Shown one piece after another: positions 34,389 through 40,716 of a DNA stretch of 42,616 nucleotides. The notes beneath the pieces were generated by a model. That model was given only the letters and a program-made list of their open reading frames with translations, was not told where the DNA came from and ran no database searches. The stretch lies in the IMG/VR virus record IMGVR_UViG_3300032046_000064, positions 1 to 42,616 of that record. The stretch is one strand, 5' to 3'. The position numbers and the translations under genes were made by a program. Source of the stretch: a virus. The stretch's first letter is position 1. Every line of letters begins with the position of its first letter.

Positions 34389-34658
34389 TTACTCCCTATA
34401 ACTGTCATATATTTCCAGTGTGTTGTCTCCATTATCGCCACTTATAATTATGGGGCAGGCAACATGTTTCTGGATGGTAAGCAAGTCTTCCAATGTGCTC
34501 ACTTCGATAACTGGGCGATTCCTTACTGTGTATAGGTTGTGTTCAGGTCTAACTCCCATTATAACTCTGAACCTTAGCCCAAGCCTGGCATATTCAGCTA
34601 TTCCTCCTACTTCGCTTCTTGTAAAGCTGTGTTCAGATGTATCTAATGTAAATCTCAT
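34389..34658 (-). CDS. Unknown small protein
   Basis: 89 residues from the ATG at 34658, chosen because an earlier in-frame start lies deep in the upstream gene and GGGAGAG stands ten bases before this one. The sequence mixes beta strands (LGLRFRVIMGVRP) with an acidic end (ISGDNGDNTLEIYDS). Not recognised. Confidence 0.55.
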   Translation of the reverse strand: MRFTLDTSEHSFTRSEVGGIAEYARLGLRFRVIMGVRPEHNLYTVRNRPVIEVSTLEDLLTIQKHVACPIIISGDNGDNTLEIYDSYRE

Positions 34659-34671
34659 TACTTGACTCTCC

Positions 34672-34833
34672 CTAGTCCAACTTCCTGATTGCTGCTCTGA
34701 ACTTCTCCTCATAGAAGTTAGCATTGTCATTAGCAAGCAGCCTGACCAGTTCATCAATCAGTCTGTCCTTGCTTATCTGTTCTGGCAAGTCATGTACCCA
34801 CTGGGCAAATAGCTGGTACTCATGTCTATTCAT
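34672..34833 (-). CDS. Unknown small helical protein
   Basis: 53 residues (MNRHEYQLFAQWVHDLPEQI...). GGGAGG before the ATG at 34833, which overlaps the upstream stop by ATGA. Predicted mostly helical. Not recognised. Confidence 0.6.
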   Translation of the reverse strand: MNRHEYQLFAQWVHDLPEQISKDRLIDELVRLLANDNANFYEEKFRAAIRKLD

Positions 34834-35051
34834 CTTGGAGCCTCCCAATCCATCTCCCTGCAGTGTATCTCTGCCCACTCCATTGCCTCCTCTGAGTGAA
34901 AGAAGGTATCACATAGGGCGGATAGTAACCTCTCCCTATCAGCCATTGGCAGTAGGGTTAGGTTGATGTGGAAGGTGCGGAGTACTAGAGCCAACTGGCT
35001 TTTGAGTTTCACTTCCTGGTCTGGTTGTGGTTCTGATTTCTTAGCTGACAT
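34830..35051 (-). CDS. Unknown small helical protein
   Basis: 73 residues. The start overlaps the upstream stop (TAATG), with AAGGAGG ahead of it. RERLLSALCDTFFHSEEAME predicts amphipathic helices. No domain recognised; coupled to both neighbours. Confidence 0.6.
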   Translation of the reverse strand: MSAKKSEPQPDQEVKLKSQLALVLRTFHINLTLLPMADRERLLSALCDTFFHSEEAMEWAEIHCREMDWEAPR

Positions 35052-35311
35052 TATGCTTCCTCCTTAAACGGCCACTTATCTGAGCCTGCTTCCATAGGGA
35101 AGGGGTCAACTGGTGGAGTGGTTGATGTACTCCTGGTGTGCTCCTTCCCTACTGCATGAGTAGTACCCTTCTGTGATGCTACCTTTGCAGTCATTGGTAT
35201 TGCAGCAGTACCATATATCCTCTGCTTGTCTTCTATCTCCAGACTGCTCCACCACTTATCCAGCTTGTCATGCTCCTTCAGTTGCCTCTCCAGTTCAAGT
35301 CTGCTGCTCAT
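35051..35311 (-). CDS. WW-motif small protein, paralogue 2
   Basis: 86 residues. The first 35 match the adjacent upstream gene: MSSRLELERQLKEHDKLDKW here against MSSRLYLDNELGEHERIDRW there, each followed by a second Trp and a (N/S)(N/S)L(D/E)I helix. The C-terminal half is a low-complexity, Thr/Pro-rich tail ending DKWPFKEEA. The tail differs from the paralogue, so the pair diverged after duplication. Function unknown. Confidence 0.65.
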   Translation of the reverse strand: MSSRLELERQLKEHDKLDKWWSSLEIEDKQRIYGTAAIPMTAKVASQKGTTHAVGKEHTRSTSTTPPVDPFPMEAGSDKWPFKEEA

Positions 35312-35483
35312 TGTACTCCTCCTTCAGTAGCCTTCTTATCTCCTCTTGCTCTGCCTCGATGTCTTCAATATCACTTTGCAGACTGTACAGCCTACGCTTC
35401 AGTCTTATATCTAGGTTATTCCACCACCTGTCAATTCTCTCATGTTCTCCTAATTCATTATCTAGGTATAGTCTACTACTCAT
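35295..35483 (-). CDS. WW-motif small protein, paralogue 1
   Basis: 62 residues. It shares its N-terminal 35 residues with the next gene; its C-terminal half is instead a charged coiled coil (LQSDIEDIEAEQEEIRRLLK). It overlaps both neighbours by a few bases. Function unknown. Confidence 0.65.
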   Translation of the reverse strand: MSSRLYLDNELGEHERIDRWWNNLDIRLKRRLYSLQSDIEDIEAEQEEIRRLLKEEYNEQQT

Positions 35484-35707
35484 CTCCTGACCCTCACAAA
35501 CTGCTGAATGTAGTTACCGAAGTTGCTAGTAAGCTGGATACTGAATATCCAGTTCTTCCATGCTAACCTAATGAACAGCCTCTCAAGCCAGGATGTTGAG
35601 GTTATCTCATCTATCCCAACATCTGCTAGTGGCCAGCGTAGAGAACCTTCTTCCATTGGTGAGGTGCCTGGGAGTGGGTAGGTGAGCTTAACCTTCATGT
35701 TAACCAT
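35480..35707 (-). CDS. Unknown small protein
   Basis: 75 residues from the ATG at 35707; GGAGAG lies upstream inside the previous gene. The sequence is hydrophobic-aromatic in its second half (WLERLFIRLAWKNWIFSIQL) and may associate with membranes or pack as an amphipathic helix. Not recognised. Confidence 0.5.
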   Translation of the reverse strand: MVNMKVKLTYPLPGTSPMEEGSLRWPLADVGIDEITSTSWLERLFIRLAWKNWIFSIQLTSNFGNYIQQFVRVRR

Positions 35708-35709
35708 TA

Positions 35710-35901
35710 TCACTGGCTCTCCTCCATGTCTCTGTCTATTGCTTCCTCCACATCTTCCTTAGTGAATGTGCAGTAGCACTCTCTGCACAGCATACTGTGG
35801 ACGTCCCTGTTGTAGCCAGTATACTCTGATCCACAGTTGGGACACCAGATGCCTTGTGGGAGGTCCAGGTCATAGATGTCTGCCAGGAAGTCGAAGTCCA
35901 T
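35710..35901 (-). CDS. Zinc-ribbon protein
   Basis: 63 residues. GIWCPNCGSEYTG and MLCRECYCTF are two zinc knuckles of a classic ribbon. Both ends are strongly acidic. GGAAG before the ATG. It could be an RNA polymerase- or host-binding modulator, but that is speculation. Confidence 0.7.
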   Translation of the reverse strand: MDFDFLADIYDLDLPQGIWCPNCGSEYTGYNRDVHSMLCRECYCTFTKEDVEEAIDRDMEESQ

Positions 35902-35976
35902 CTACTTCCTGCTCCATATCTTTTCCATGATTGCTACTGCTATGATGACTGTGAAGAAGTATCCAAGTACCCACAT
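35902..35976 (-). CDS. 24-residue membrane peptide
   Basis: MWVLGYFFTVIIAVAIMEKI then WSRK: one hydrophobic helix with a basic end. The ATG is one base after the upstream stop, with GGAGAG close before; the stop abuts the zinc-ribbon start. It is the third short membrane peptide in this operon, which raises its credibility. Confidence 0.55.
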   Translation of the reverse strand: MWVLGYFFTVIIAVAIMEKIWSRK

Positions 35977-35977
35977 A

Positions 35978-36451
35978 CTACTCTCCATCAATTACCTGCT
36001 GGATAAGCAGGGTGAGAGACTGGATAACTAGCTGCTCCACAGAGGGAGGCTCTGGTTCATTTACCTTGGCAGTACATGGTATCTGGCAGAGATGATACTT
36101 TGAATTATCTGCCTCTAGTAGTACCTTACCTAAGTCTTCAATACTGTGGATTGGGGCAGTCATATTCTGTCCACACTTCTCACACAATCCCAGATGCAGA
36201 TACAAGTAGTCAGATGAGTACCTATCATACTTGCGTGTATTGTATATGAATGGTATCCCTTCTACTGTTGCACACCATACTCCATCCATATTGACTACAT
36301 TGTCTGGCTCCCTATTGAAGACTCGCACACACTCCCTCTTGCAGGCTTTGGTTATAGTGGCAACTTCCTCAGCTGCCCTTACCTCTGCCTCCCTAACCTG
36401 GTTTGCCACCAGTTGTTGGTATGCTGCTATTGCTTGGTCTGCTAGGTTCAT
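35978..36451 (-). CDS. Protein with helical N-terminus and Cys pairs
   Basis: 157 residues, AAGGAG before the ATG. Residues 1-40 are Ala/Glu helices; LCEKCGQNM and LCQIPCTAK are two Cys pairs suggesting a zinc-bound middle. The C-terminus is hydrophobic and helical (VEQLVIQSLTLLIQQVI). Unknown function. Confidence 0.65.
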   Translation of the reverse strand: MNLADQAIAAYQQLVANQVREAEVRAAEEVATITKACKRECVRVFNREPDNVVNMDGVWCATVEGIPFIYNTRKYDRYSSDYLYLHLGLCEKCGQNMTAPIHSIEDLGKVLLEADNSKYHLCQIPCTAKVNEPEPPSVEQLVIQSLTLLIQQVIDGE

Positions 36452-36462
36452 GACTTCTCCTT

Positions 36463-36717
36463 CTACAATCTGTATCTAAGTTCACTGTCTATATTGGGGA
36501 AGAAGTGCCTGGCATCTGCCTCAGACAACTTTGCCCCATTATCCAGTGCCCCTCTGAGTGTCTCTGCCTCTGTATATGCCTGATGTGTAGCTCCTACATA
36601 GGCAGCCCAGTCTATGCCCTTTGTTACTGAAGCTACAATGGCTATCTGTTCATATCCGCAGTTCCAGTACCTGGCCTCATAACTTACTTTCCACTCGTCT
36701 TCTTTTATGACGTACAT
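36463..36717 (-). CDS. Unknown small protein
   Basis: 84 residues, preceded by GGGGAGAGG. Aromatic N-terminal half (WKVSYEARYWNCGYEQ) and helical second half. The upstream small gene's 3' end overlaps its start by 41 bases in another frame. Not recognised. Confidence 0.6.
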   Translation of the reverse strand: MYVIKEDEWKVSYEARYWNCGYEQIAIVASVTKGIDWAAYVGATHQAYTEAETLRGALDNGAKLSEADARHFFPNIDSELRYRL

Positions 36718-36841
36718 TCCTCTCCCCTTTCAACCTTCCAATCATCCTGCCTGCTTCTTCGGCTGACAACGCAGTGCCACTCATATCCTGCCCACTGAGG
36801 AGGAATATGAGACGGTACTGCTTGGCAGAGGCACTACTCAT
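36677..36841 (-). CDS. Overlapping small basic protein
   Basis: 54 residues (MSSASAKQYRLIFLLSGQDM...), ending in an Arg/Lys-rich tail (RNVRHKRRR). The start overlaps the upstream stop by ATGA. The last 41 bases are shared with the following gene. The coupling and fit in an otherwise empty stretch support it. Confidence 0.55.
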   Translation of the reverse strand: MSSASAKQYRLIFLLSGQDMSGTALSAEEAGRMIGRLKGERNVRHKRRRVESKL

Positions 36842-37068
36842 ACCCTCATACCTCGAACTGCACCTGGTATATCCCTGATGTATTCATCTCCGTACTCCCA
36901 CTCACCACCAGTGTATGGAGACCTAACTGCACAGAACCATCTGGCATAGGGATTTAGCTTCTCCTTCTCAGGAGTCTGGTATGCCCTTAGTACTCTCCAC
37001 TCCCAGTTACCAGGGTGCGTTGGAATTGGAGAGGAGGAAGTGAAGACCTTGTAGGGACACTCCACCAT
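36838..37068 (-). CDS. Unknown small protein
   Basis: 76 residues, aromatic and charged (NPYARWFCAVRSPYTGGEWE). The ribosome site is weak. It overlaps the next gene by ATGA. No domain recognised. Confidence 0.55.
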   Translation of the reverse strand: MVECPYKVFTSSSPIPTHPGNWEWRVLRAYQTPEKEKLNPYARWFCAVRSPYTGGEWEYGDEYIRDIPGAVRGMRV

Positions 37069-37109
37069 GACTGTCTTTGCCTAGGGATTTGCTGCACTCA
37101 CGATACCTC

Positions 37110-37250
37110 CTACTTCTTGTACACATTGACTCCCACATACATACCTGGGTGGCCATCTACTGCCTGGTTGCCCTCAGTAGTAGCCACTATGACTGACTTA
37201 CCACTGGCAGACACACCATGCTCCTTTGTCATGTCAACTGTGATGGTCAT
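37110..37250 (-). CDS. Unknown 46-residue protein
   Basis: MTITVDMTKEHGVSASGKSV followed by a Gly/Val strand-rich end. GGGGAG sits close (three bases) to the ATG. A beta-strand pattern is likely. Not recognised. Confidence 0.45.
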   Translation of the reverse strand: MTITVDMTKEHGVSASGKSVIVATTEGNQAVDGHPGMYVGVNVYKK

Positions 37251-37286
37251 GGTCTCCCCTTCGACTGCCACCTTGGATGTTCTTCA

Positions 37287-37373
37287 TCAGTATCCCTTCC
37301 TCCTCCTGCACCTGCTACATATTCTCCCTAGGTCACTGGTTAACTTCTTCCCACACATGATACAGGTGTGCAT
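37287..37373 (-). CDS. 28-residue zinc-knuckle peptide
   Basis: HTCIMCGKK and ICSRCRRRKG give two Cys pairs, a minimal zinc ribbon with an Arg-rich end. AGGAGG stands five bases before the ATG, the strongest argument for a real gene. The site lies inside the end of the upstream gene. Confidence 0.6.
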   Translation of the reverse strand: MHTCIMCGKKLTSDLGRICSRCRRRKGY

Positions 37374-37375
37374 GG

Positions 37376-37537
37376 CTACCTCCTAACTAACCTTACTACT
37401 CGTCTGGCAACTGGGCATTGGTCATGCTCATACTTCCCAAGCTCTACCTTGTGTAGTGTACCCCCAACCTGCCCACACCTGGAGCATATCACTGGCCTAG
37501 GTTGTAGGTCTGGCCCTGGCTTAGACCATCTCGGCAT
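37376..37537 (-). CDS. 53-residue zinc-binding basic protein
   Basis: VICSRCGQVGG plus a later Cys (DQCPVARR) and several His suggest a zinc site; the C-terminus is Arg/Val-rich. AAGGAGTAGGAG precedes the ATG. Its final codons include the ribosome site of the next gene. Confidence 0.6.
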   Translation of the reverse strand: MPRWSKPGPDLQPRPVICSRCGQVGGTLHKVELGKYEHDQCPVARRVVRLVRR

Positions 37538-37563
37538 ATACTCCTACTCCTTTCACTACTACC

Positions 37564-37752
37564 TCACATCTGACTATATAGAATATCGTTCACTGAGATA
37601 AACAATGATGCCTGCAACTCCAATGTTTCTACCAGATATGGGCTTGGCTCTTCTCCATCGTCCAGCTTCAGTCTCCATACCTCACCATCTGGCATAGTAA
37701 TTACCACCATAGGAAATGGAGCTGGTAACTCCGAGCGTCCAAAGTCAGACAC
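37564..37752 (-). CDS. Unknown 62-residue protein
   Basis: GTG start with AGGATAGG close upstream. VVITMPDGEVWRLKLDDGEE is a beta-hairpin-like stretch, followed by a helix. Not recognised. Confidence 0.5.
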   Translation of the reverse strand: MSDFGRSELPAPFPMVVITMPDGEVWRLKLDDGEEPSPYLVETLELQASLFISVNDILYSQM

Positions 37753-37765
37753 CCTATCCTCAAAT

Positions 37766-38014
37766 CTAGTTGGTTATGTCACTGGCTACTCCCTTCTGCA
37801 CTACTATACACCTGCCGTTCCTATGTACTGGTGATTGCCTAACTCTCCCCACCTTCCCATCTAGTAAGTCCTGGGTGAACTGGCGCAAGTCCTTGTCATA
37901 CCTTTGACCCAGAAACTCACAGGTAGCTTTGGCTACTGGCAAGGTGGCTCTGAGCCTGCACCTCTGGTCATTGTTGAGTGCCTTGAACTGGGTTAGTATG
38001 TCTTGCCTGGTCAT
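37766..38014 (-). CDS. Unknown small basic protein
   Basis: 82 residues from the ATG at 38014 (AAGGAG ten bases upstream). The sequence MTRQDILTQFKALNNDQRCR is helical and basic. A longer reading exists, but its first 63 bases overlap the upstream zinc gene. The two genes overlap by 47 bases in different frames. Confidence 0.5.
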   Translation of the reverse strand: MTRQDILTQFKALNNDQRCRLRATLPVAKATCEFLGQRYDKDLRQFTQDLLDGKVGRVRQSPVHRNGRCIVVQKGVASDITN

Positions 38015-38114
38015 TAGCCACCAACTCCTTATGGAACTTACACCACTCAAAGTGGCTTGACTTACTGCCAAACCCATGCTTAGTTATCTTGTGCCTACAT
38101 GACAGACATATCAT
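37968..38114 (-). CDS. 48-residue zinc-finger-like protein, first gene of leftward operon
   Basis: MICLSCRHKITKHGF then HFEWCKFHKE carries Cys and His suited to one zinc ion. AAGGAG stands six bases before the ATG, and the promoter at 38155-38183 lies just upstream. First products of early operons are often host-takeover factors; this is inference. Confidence 0.65.
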   Translation of the reverse strand: MICLSCRHKITKHGFGSKSSHFEWCKFHKELVANDQARHTNPVQGTQQ

Positions 38115-38154
38115 GGCCTACTCCTTTCCCCCTAGTATTTCCTTGCTCAACTAT

Positions 38155-38183
38155 ATCATAACACACCAGATTGCATTTGTCAA
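38155..38183 (-). promoter_or_regulatory. Early leftward promoter
   Basis: On the minus strand TTGACA (38178-38183), 17-bp spacer, TATGAT (38155-38160) with TGT before it. It leads directly into the small-gene operon and is the probable start of early transcription. Confidence 0.88.
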
Positions 38184-38255
38184 CCCCCCAGGTCATAATC
38201 CAAGCCCTGCCACGTCTAATCCCCTAGCGTCTAGGTACAACTACCTATATGGCAG

Positions 38256-38271
38256 TAGCACATATGTTCTA
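38256..38271 (+). promoter_or_regulatory. LexA-like palindrome 1
   Basis: TAGCACATATGTTCTA is a 16-base palindrome broken at one pair (C in place of A). It is close to the GAAC-N4-GTTC SOS box of Gram-positive-type LexA. It lies between two divergent promoters, 60 bases before the -35 of the moron promoter, and recurs at 39072-39087. Confidence 0.5.
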
Positions 38272-38330
38272 TGGTAGTAACTTACTTGCAACGAGTTTTG
38301 CCAAGTTGCTCAAAATTGGTCCTCCACCTA

Positions 38331-38359
38331 TTGACAACTTAGTTCTGGTGTGGTATACT
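38331..38359 (+). promoter_or_regulatory. Moron promoter
   Basis: TTGACA (38331-38336), 17-bp spacer, TATACT (38354-38359), with TGG before the -10. It stands 48 bases ahead of the gene at 38407 and reads rightward, against both flanking operons. Confidence 0.88.
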
Positions 38360-38406
38360 AATAGTGGGCATAGTACCAAGTTAGAAAAGGAAGGAGGTGA
38401 TACTAA

Positions 38407-38946
38407 ATGGCAATAGACCTAGAGAGCATCAGAGCTACTCTTGCGGCTAGCGGTGTTGATGAAAAGCTAGTAGCTAAGGTAGTAGCCCAAGTGGAGGCCG
38501 ATGTCAAGGCAAAGGCCAACGCCGAGCGTTTGGCAATCGCTGAGCCATTACTTGCTAAGTACAAGGCACTAGTCAAAGGCTTGCTAGACAGCAAACCGTT
38601 TATAGACGTGCTCGGCGGCTTGGCAGAACTACTTGGCAGTGCTAAGTACGGGTTCACGGGTGAGCTAGGTAGTGCTAATGGCCCAACCATTACCATGCCT
38701 GGAGTTAAGGCACTTATGGCGGTTGGCCGTGCAATGGCTGGGGGCAGTAGTGGCAAATCCAAGACCGAGTTTGGCATGAGCCTTGATGAGATCGCCAAGG
38801 CGTTTGGTACGGAGACCGAACTAGCCAAAGTGGCAACGGCGGAGGCAATGCCAACGGGTAGTGCTCGAAGCAATGCGACCTTTAGTGCTAAGGACGCTAT
38901 CAAGCGCAGAGCCATCAAGGATGGCTCCCTAGTGGCTAGTGGCTAG
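38407..38946 (+). CDS. Unknown protein of a composition-shifted single-gene cassette (moron)
   Basis: 179 residues, Ala/Lys/Gly-rich. Residues 1-70 are amphipathic helices (VAKVVAQVEADVKAKANAER); a Gly-rich middle (FTGELGSANGPTITMPGVKA) follows, then SGKSKTEFGMSLDEIAKAFG and a basic end. No signal peptide or catalytic motif. It has a near-perfect AAGGAGGTGA ribosome site, its own promoter and its own terminator. Codon use (GCG, ACG, GCC, CpG and CTAG) differs sharply from the phage. Candidate roles are superinfection exclusion, anti-defence or host modulation; none is shown by sequence. Confidence 0.85.
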   Translation: MAIDLESIRATLAASGVDEKLVAKVVAQVEADVKAKANAERLAIAEPLLAKYKALVKGLLDSKPFIDVLGGLAELLGSAKYGFTGELGSANGPTITMPGVKALMAVGRAMAGGSSGKSKTEFGMSLDEIAKAFGTETELAKVATAEAMPTGSARSNATFSAKDAIKRRAIKDGSLVASG

Positions 38947-38967
38947 GCCATCGAGTAGCTAGGCAAG

Positions 38968-38996
38968 GGGCTAGGGCTAACACCTCTAGCCCTTTT
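38968..38996 (+). terminator. Moron terminator
   Basis: GGGCTAG (38968-38974) pairs with CTAGCCC (38986-38992), loop of 11, followed by TTTT. It ends the rightward cassette transcript 22 bases after the stop and protects the leftward operon beyond. Confidence 0.8.
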
Positions 38997-39071
38997 GCTA
39001 TGTCCCCGCTAGGCCAGCTCCTATGCCACAAATCCACTAGCGCGTCCCCTAGAAACCCATCCACTAGGGAG

Positions 39072-39087
39072 TAGCACAAATGTTCTA
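39072..39087 (+). promoter_or_regulatory. LexA-like palindrome 2
   Basis: TAGCACAAATGTTCTA matches the first box at 15 of 16 bases. It lies at the far side of the moron. No promoter is obvious beside it, so it may be a boundary repeat of the inserted segment rather than an operator. Confidence 0.4.
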
Positions 39088-39183
39088 GTACGGGTGGTCT
39101 CCCATAGTAATCACTATTTGGCTTTTATAGTACCTCCCGCAAATTATACTCATGGGTAAATATCTCCTCCCAGTATTTACCAC
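39085..39183 (-). pseudogene. Degenerate copy of the small gene at 39333-39419
   Basis: Possible GTG-started 32-residue frame. Its DNA repeats the upstream small gene, e.g. AATTTGCGGGAGGTAC against ATATTTGCGGGAGATAC, but with small indels that shift the frame. It ends inside the second LexA-like box. Probably a decayed duplicate. Confidence 0.35.
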
Positions 39184-39329
39184 CGACTCAGGACGTCTGT
39201 TATTGTCATGTCTGGTACAGGCTCACCTGAGTGCGTACCTACCGATGCACTGACCATCAAACGTACAGATGCCCAGTAGACTAGTCTCTTTGGTAATCTC
39301 CATGCCAGCCATATCCATATCTTCTCCAT
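39177..39329 (-). CDS. Small conserved phage protein (basic N-terminus, acidic end)
   Basis: 50 residues: MEKIWIWLAWRLPKRLVYWA, then SVRLMVSASVGTHSG and a PDMTITDVLSRW end. The layout (aromatic start, PKRLVYWA, closing xxVL-x-RW) resembles a small family I recall from actinobacteriophages (recollection only). AAGGAGG is close to the ATG. Function unknown. Confidence 0.7.
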   Translation of the reverse strand: MEKIWIWLAWRLPKRLVYWASVRLMVSASVGTHSGEPVPDMTITDVLSRW

Positions 39330-39332
39330 TAT

Positions 39333-39419
39333 TCACCTCCTTCCGAGTAACTTAACAGTCTGGTATCTCCCGCAAATATCTTCATCTGCGAAATACTCTG
39401 CCCAGTAAGTATTAACCAA
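39333..39419 (-). CDS. 28-residue small protein
   Basis: TTG start with AAGG five bases upstream. Sequence starts MVNTYWAEYFADEDICGRYQ. It sits exactly between two convincing genes and has a decayed copy downstream. Its final codons contain the ribosome site of the next gene. Confidence 0.5.
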   Translation of the reverse strand: MVNTYWAEYFADEDICGRYQTVKLLGRR

Positions 39420-39421
39420 TG

Positions 39422-39613
39422 TTACCTTGGACTTCCACCACTAAGAACCCTAGCCTGCACTCTAGCCAGCTGGTATGGGTTGTAGATAATAGCACTGGGC
39501 AGGCCAAATACCTTCCTTTGTACCCTGTTTGGCCTGAACACCTGAAGGTGCCTGTGCAGCAGTCTATCCCGCAGTAACCTCTTACTTAACAGCCTGGTAT
39601 CTTCGCTATCCAT
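39422..39613 (-). CDS. Small basic protein
   Basis: 63 residues from the ATG at 39613 (GAGGGAG before it). Arg- and Leu-rich (LLSKRLLRDRLLHRHLQVFR), so RNA or DNA binding is possible. It overlaps the preceding zinc-ribbon gene slightly in the upstream reading only. Not recognised. Confidence 0.6.
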   Translation of the reverse strand: MDSEDTRLLSKRLLRDRLLHRHLQVFRPNRVQRKVFGLPSAIIYNPYQLARVQARVLSGGSPR

Positions 39614-39624
39614 GTCACTCCCTC

Positions 39625-39816
39625 TCATCTATTCAGAAGGAATAGAAGTTCTAGTTCCCTCTTAGTAATTTCTCTGGTTCGTATATGGCACTGCGGACAG
39701 GTATCAAAATGACTAAGGATACCTCTCACCCACAGAATATGGTACTGTCTATGGCATCCTGGGCAGTGTCGTATATGGAATGTCAATCTTCTGAACTTCC
39801 AGTATAGCCTTCTCAT
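39625..39816 (-). CDS. Zinc-ribbon protein
   Basis: 63 residues. IRHCPGCHRQYHI and FDTCPQCHIRTRE are two C-x2-C-H knuckles. Basic. AAGGAG before the ATG. Confidence 0.65.
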   Translation of the reverse strand: MRRLYWKFRRLTFHIRHCPGCHRQYHILWVRGILSHFDTCPQCHIRTREITKRELELLFLLNR

Positions 39817-39817
39817 G

Positions 39818-40057
39818 TCACTCCTTCTCAGCTACATCCACTCCAACTCTTACTATGTGTCTTACACTGGCAGCATAGTCAGGTTGAGAGTACGGCATAT
39901 AACCATATCTGACCCTCTTCTCATCTATACCCATAATGAACTGGTCTGTGTCATCCCCACAGTACTGACATATCCAGACTCTAGTTCCAGTCACATTGAC
40001 CCAGTGATGGGCCCCAGTGGATGAATCTTCGCATTGCCAACTTCTCCTAGTCATCAT
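39818..40057 (-). CDS. Zinc-binding small protein
   Basis: 79 residues. WQCEDSSTGAHHWV with WICQYCGDD gives Cys/His ligands for one zinc. The start overlaps the upstream stop (ATGA). Function unknown. Confidence 0.65.
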   Translation of the reverse strand: MMTRRSWQCEDSSTGAHHWVNVTGTRVWICQYCGDDTDQFIMGIDEKRVRYGYMPYSQPDYAASVRHIVRVGVDVAEKE

Positions 40058-40248
40058 CTATTCCTTATCACCTCCAAACTCTCCTCATGGAAGCAGCTTG
40101 GGCATCTGAATATCCATCTATCTGCCCTATGCTTAGCAGTTACACCACACCTGCACCTAATTAGGAGTATATTTACTTCAGGAGTCCAGTCTGCATCAAC
40201 TATCCTGGTCTGCCTCTCTAGCGAGCCATTTCTTTGGTACTCCACCAT
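40054..40248 (-). CDS. Zinc-ribbon small protein
   Basis: 64 residues. IRCRCGVTAKHRADRW and FRCPSCFHEE give a ribbon. It begins inside the end of the upstream gene in another frame. Unknown function. Confidence 0.6.
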   Translation of the reverse strand: MVEYQRNGSLERQTRIVDADWTPEVNILLIRCRCGVTAKHRADRWIFRCPSCFHEESLEVIRNR

Positions 40249-40612
40249 AATCTGCTATCTCCTGCTTGATACCTTCCATATTAGCCAGCAGCTTGATGAC
40301 TTCATCTACATCTCCACTAACTGCTGCCTCATACAGCCTGCCCTTGCAATTATGCCAGTTCCTAATTAGCCTGAACCTATTGGCCTTCTGTGAACTGCTC
40401 AGTGGTAGCCTTCCCCTAAACGGCCCTTCCCTGTCCAGTGCAGCCATTCCCTGCTCAGTCCAGCAGAATGGATGGAGGTACATGGTGTATCTCCACATGG
40501 CTTTCCCTCTCCATATCTTCACCTTCACCATAGGTGTCTGGGAGGTTATAGGCTCTTCACACCAGTGGCACTTAGCCTTCCTCCTGCACCAGGTCATCCA
40601 GACATCAGCCAC
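40196..40612 (-). CDS. Zinc-finger protein, first gene of second leftward operon
   Basis: 138 residues. GTG start with GAGGTG four bases upstream. KCHWCEEPITSQTPMVKV and LHPFCWTEQG carry a PARP-like or HNH-like Cys/His set near the N-terminus; the rest is basic and helical (QKANRFRLIRNWHNCKGRLY). It stands directly behind the strong promoter at 40642-40670. DNA binding is likely; the target is unknown. Confidence 0.65.
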   Translation of the reverse strand: MADVWMTWCRRKAKCHWCEEPITSQTPMVKVKIWRGKAMWRYTMYLHPFCWTEQGMAALDREGPFRGRLPLSSSQKANRFRLIRNWHNCKGRLYEAAVSGDVDEVIKLLANMEGIKQEIADYGGVPKKWLAREADQDS

Positions 40613-40641
40613 AAATCACCTCTATACAGCTTCCTAATTAT

Positions 40642-40670
40642 ATTATACCACACAGTAGCATGGATGTCAA
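40642..40670 (-). promoter_or_regulatory. Leftward consensus promoter of the second small operon
   Basis: On the minus strand TTGACA (40665-40670), 17-bp spacer, TATAAT (40642-40647), TGG before the -10. It is divergent from the late promoter at 40717 and shares the 34-bp motif between them. Confidence 0.9.
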
Positions 40671-40677
40671 TACATAG

Positions 40678-40711
40678 TTATATATAATGTTATAGCTATC
40701 CAAACTATATC
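40678..40711 (-). promoter_or_regulatory. 34-bp AT-rich repeated motif, copy 3
   Basis: Minus strand: GATATAGTTTGGAT then AGCTATAACATTAT then ATATAA. It lies between two divergent promoters, seven bases from one -35 and five from the other, an ideal place for a switch operator. Confidence 0.7.
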
Positions 40712-40716
40712 GCCCC

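Noticed and set aside
38160-39110. Attachment site for integration, suggested by the direct repeats
   Set aside because: No integrase or excisionase gene is visible anywhere in the window.
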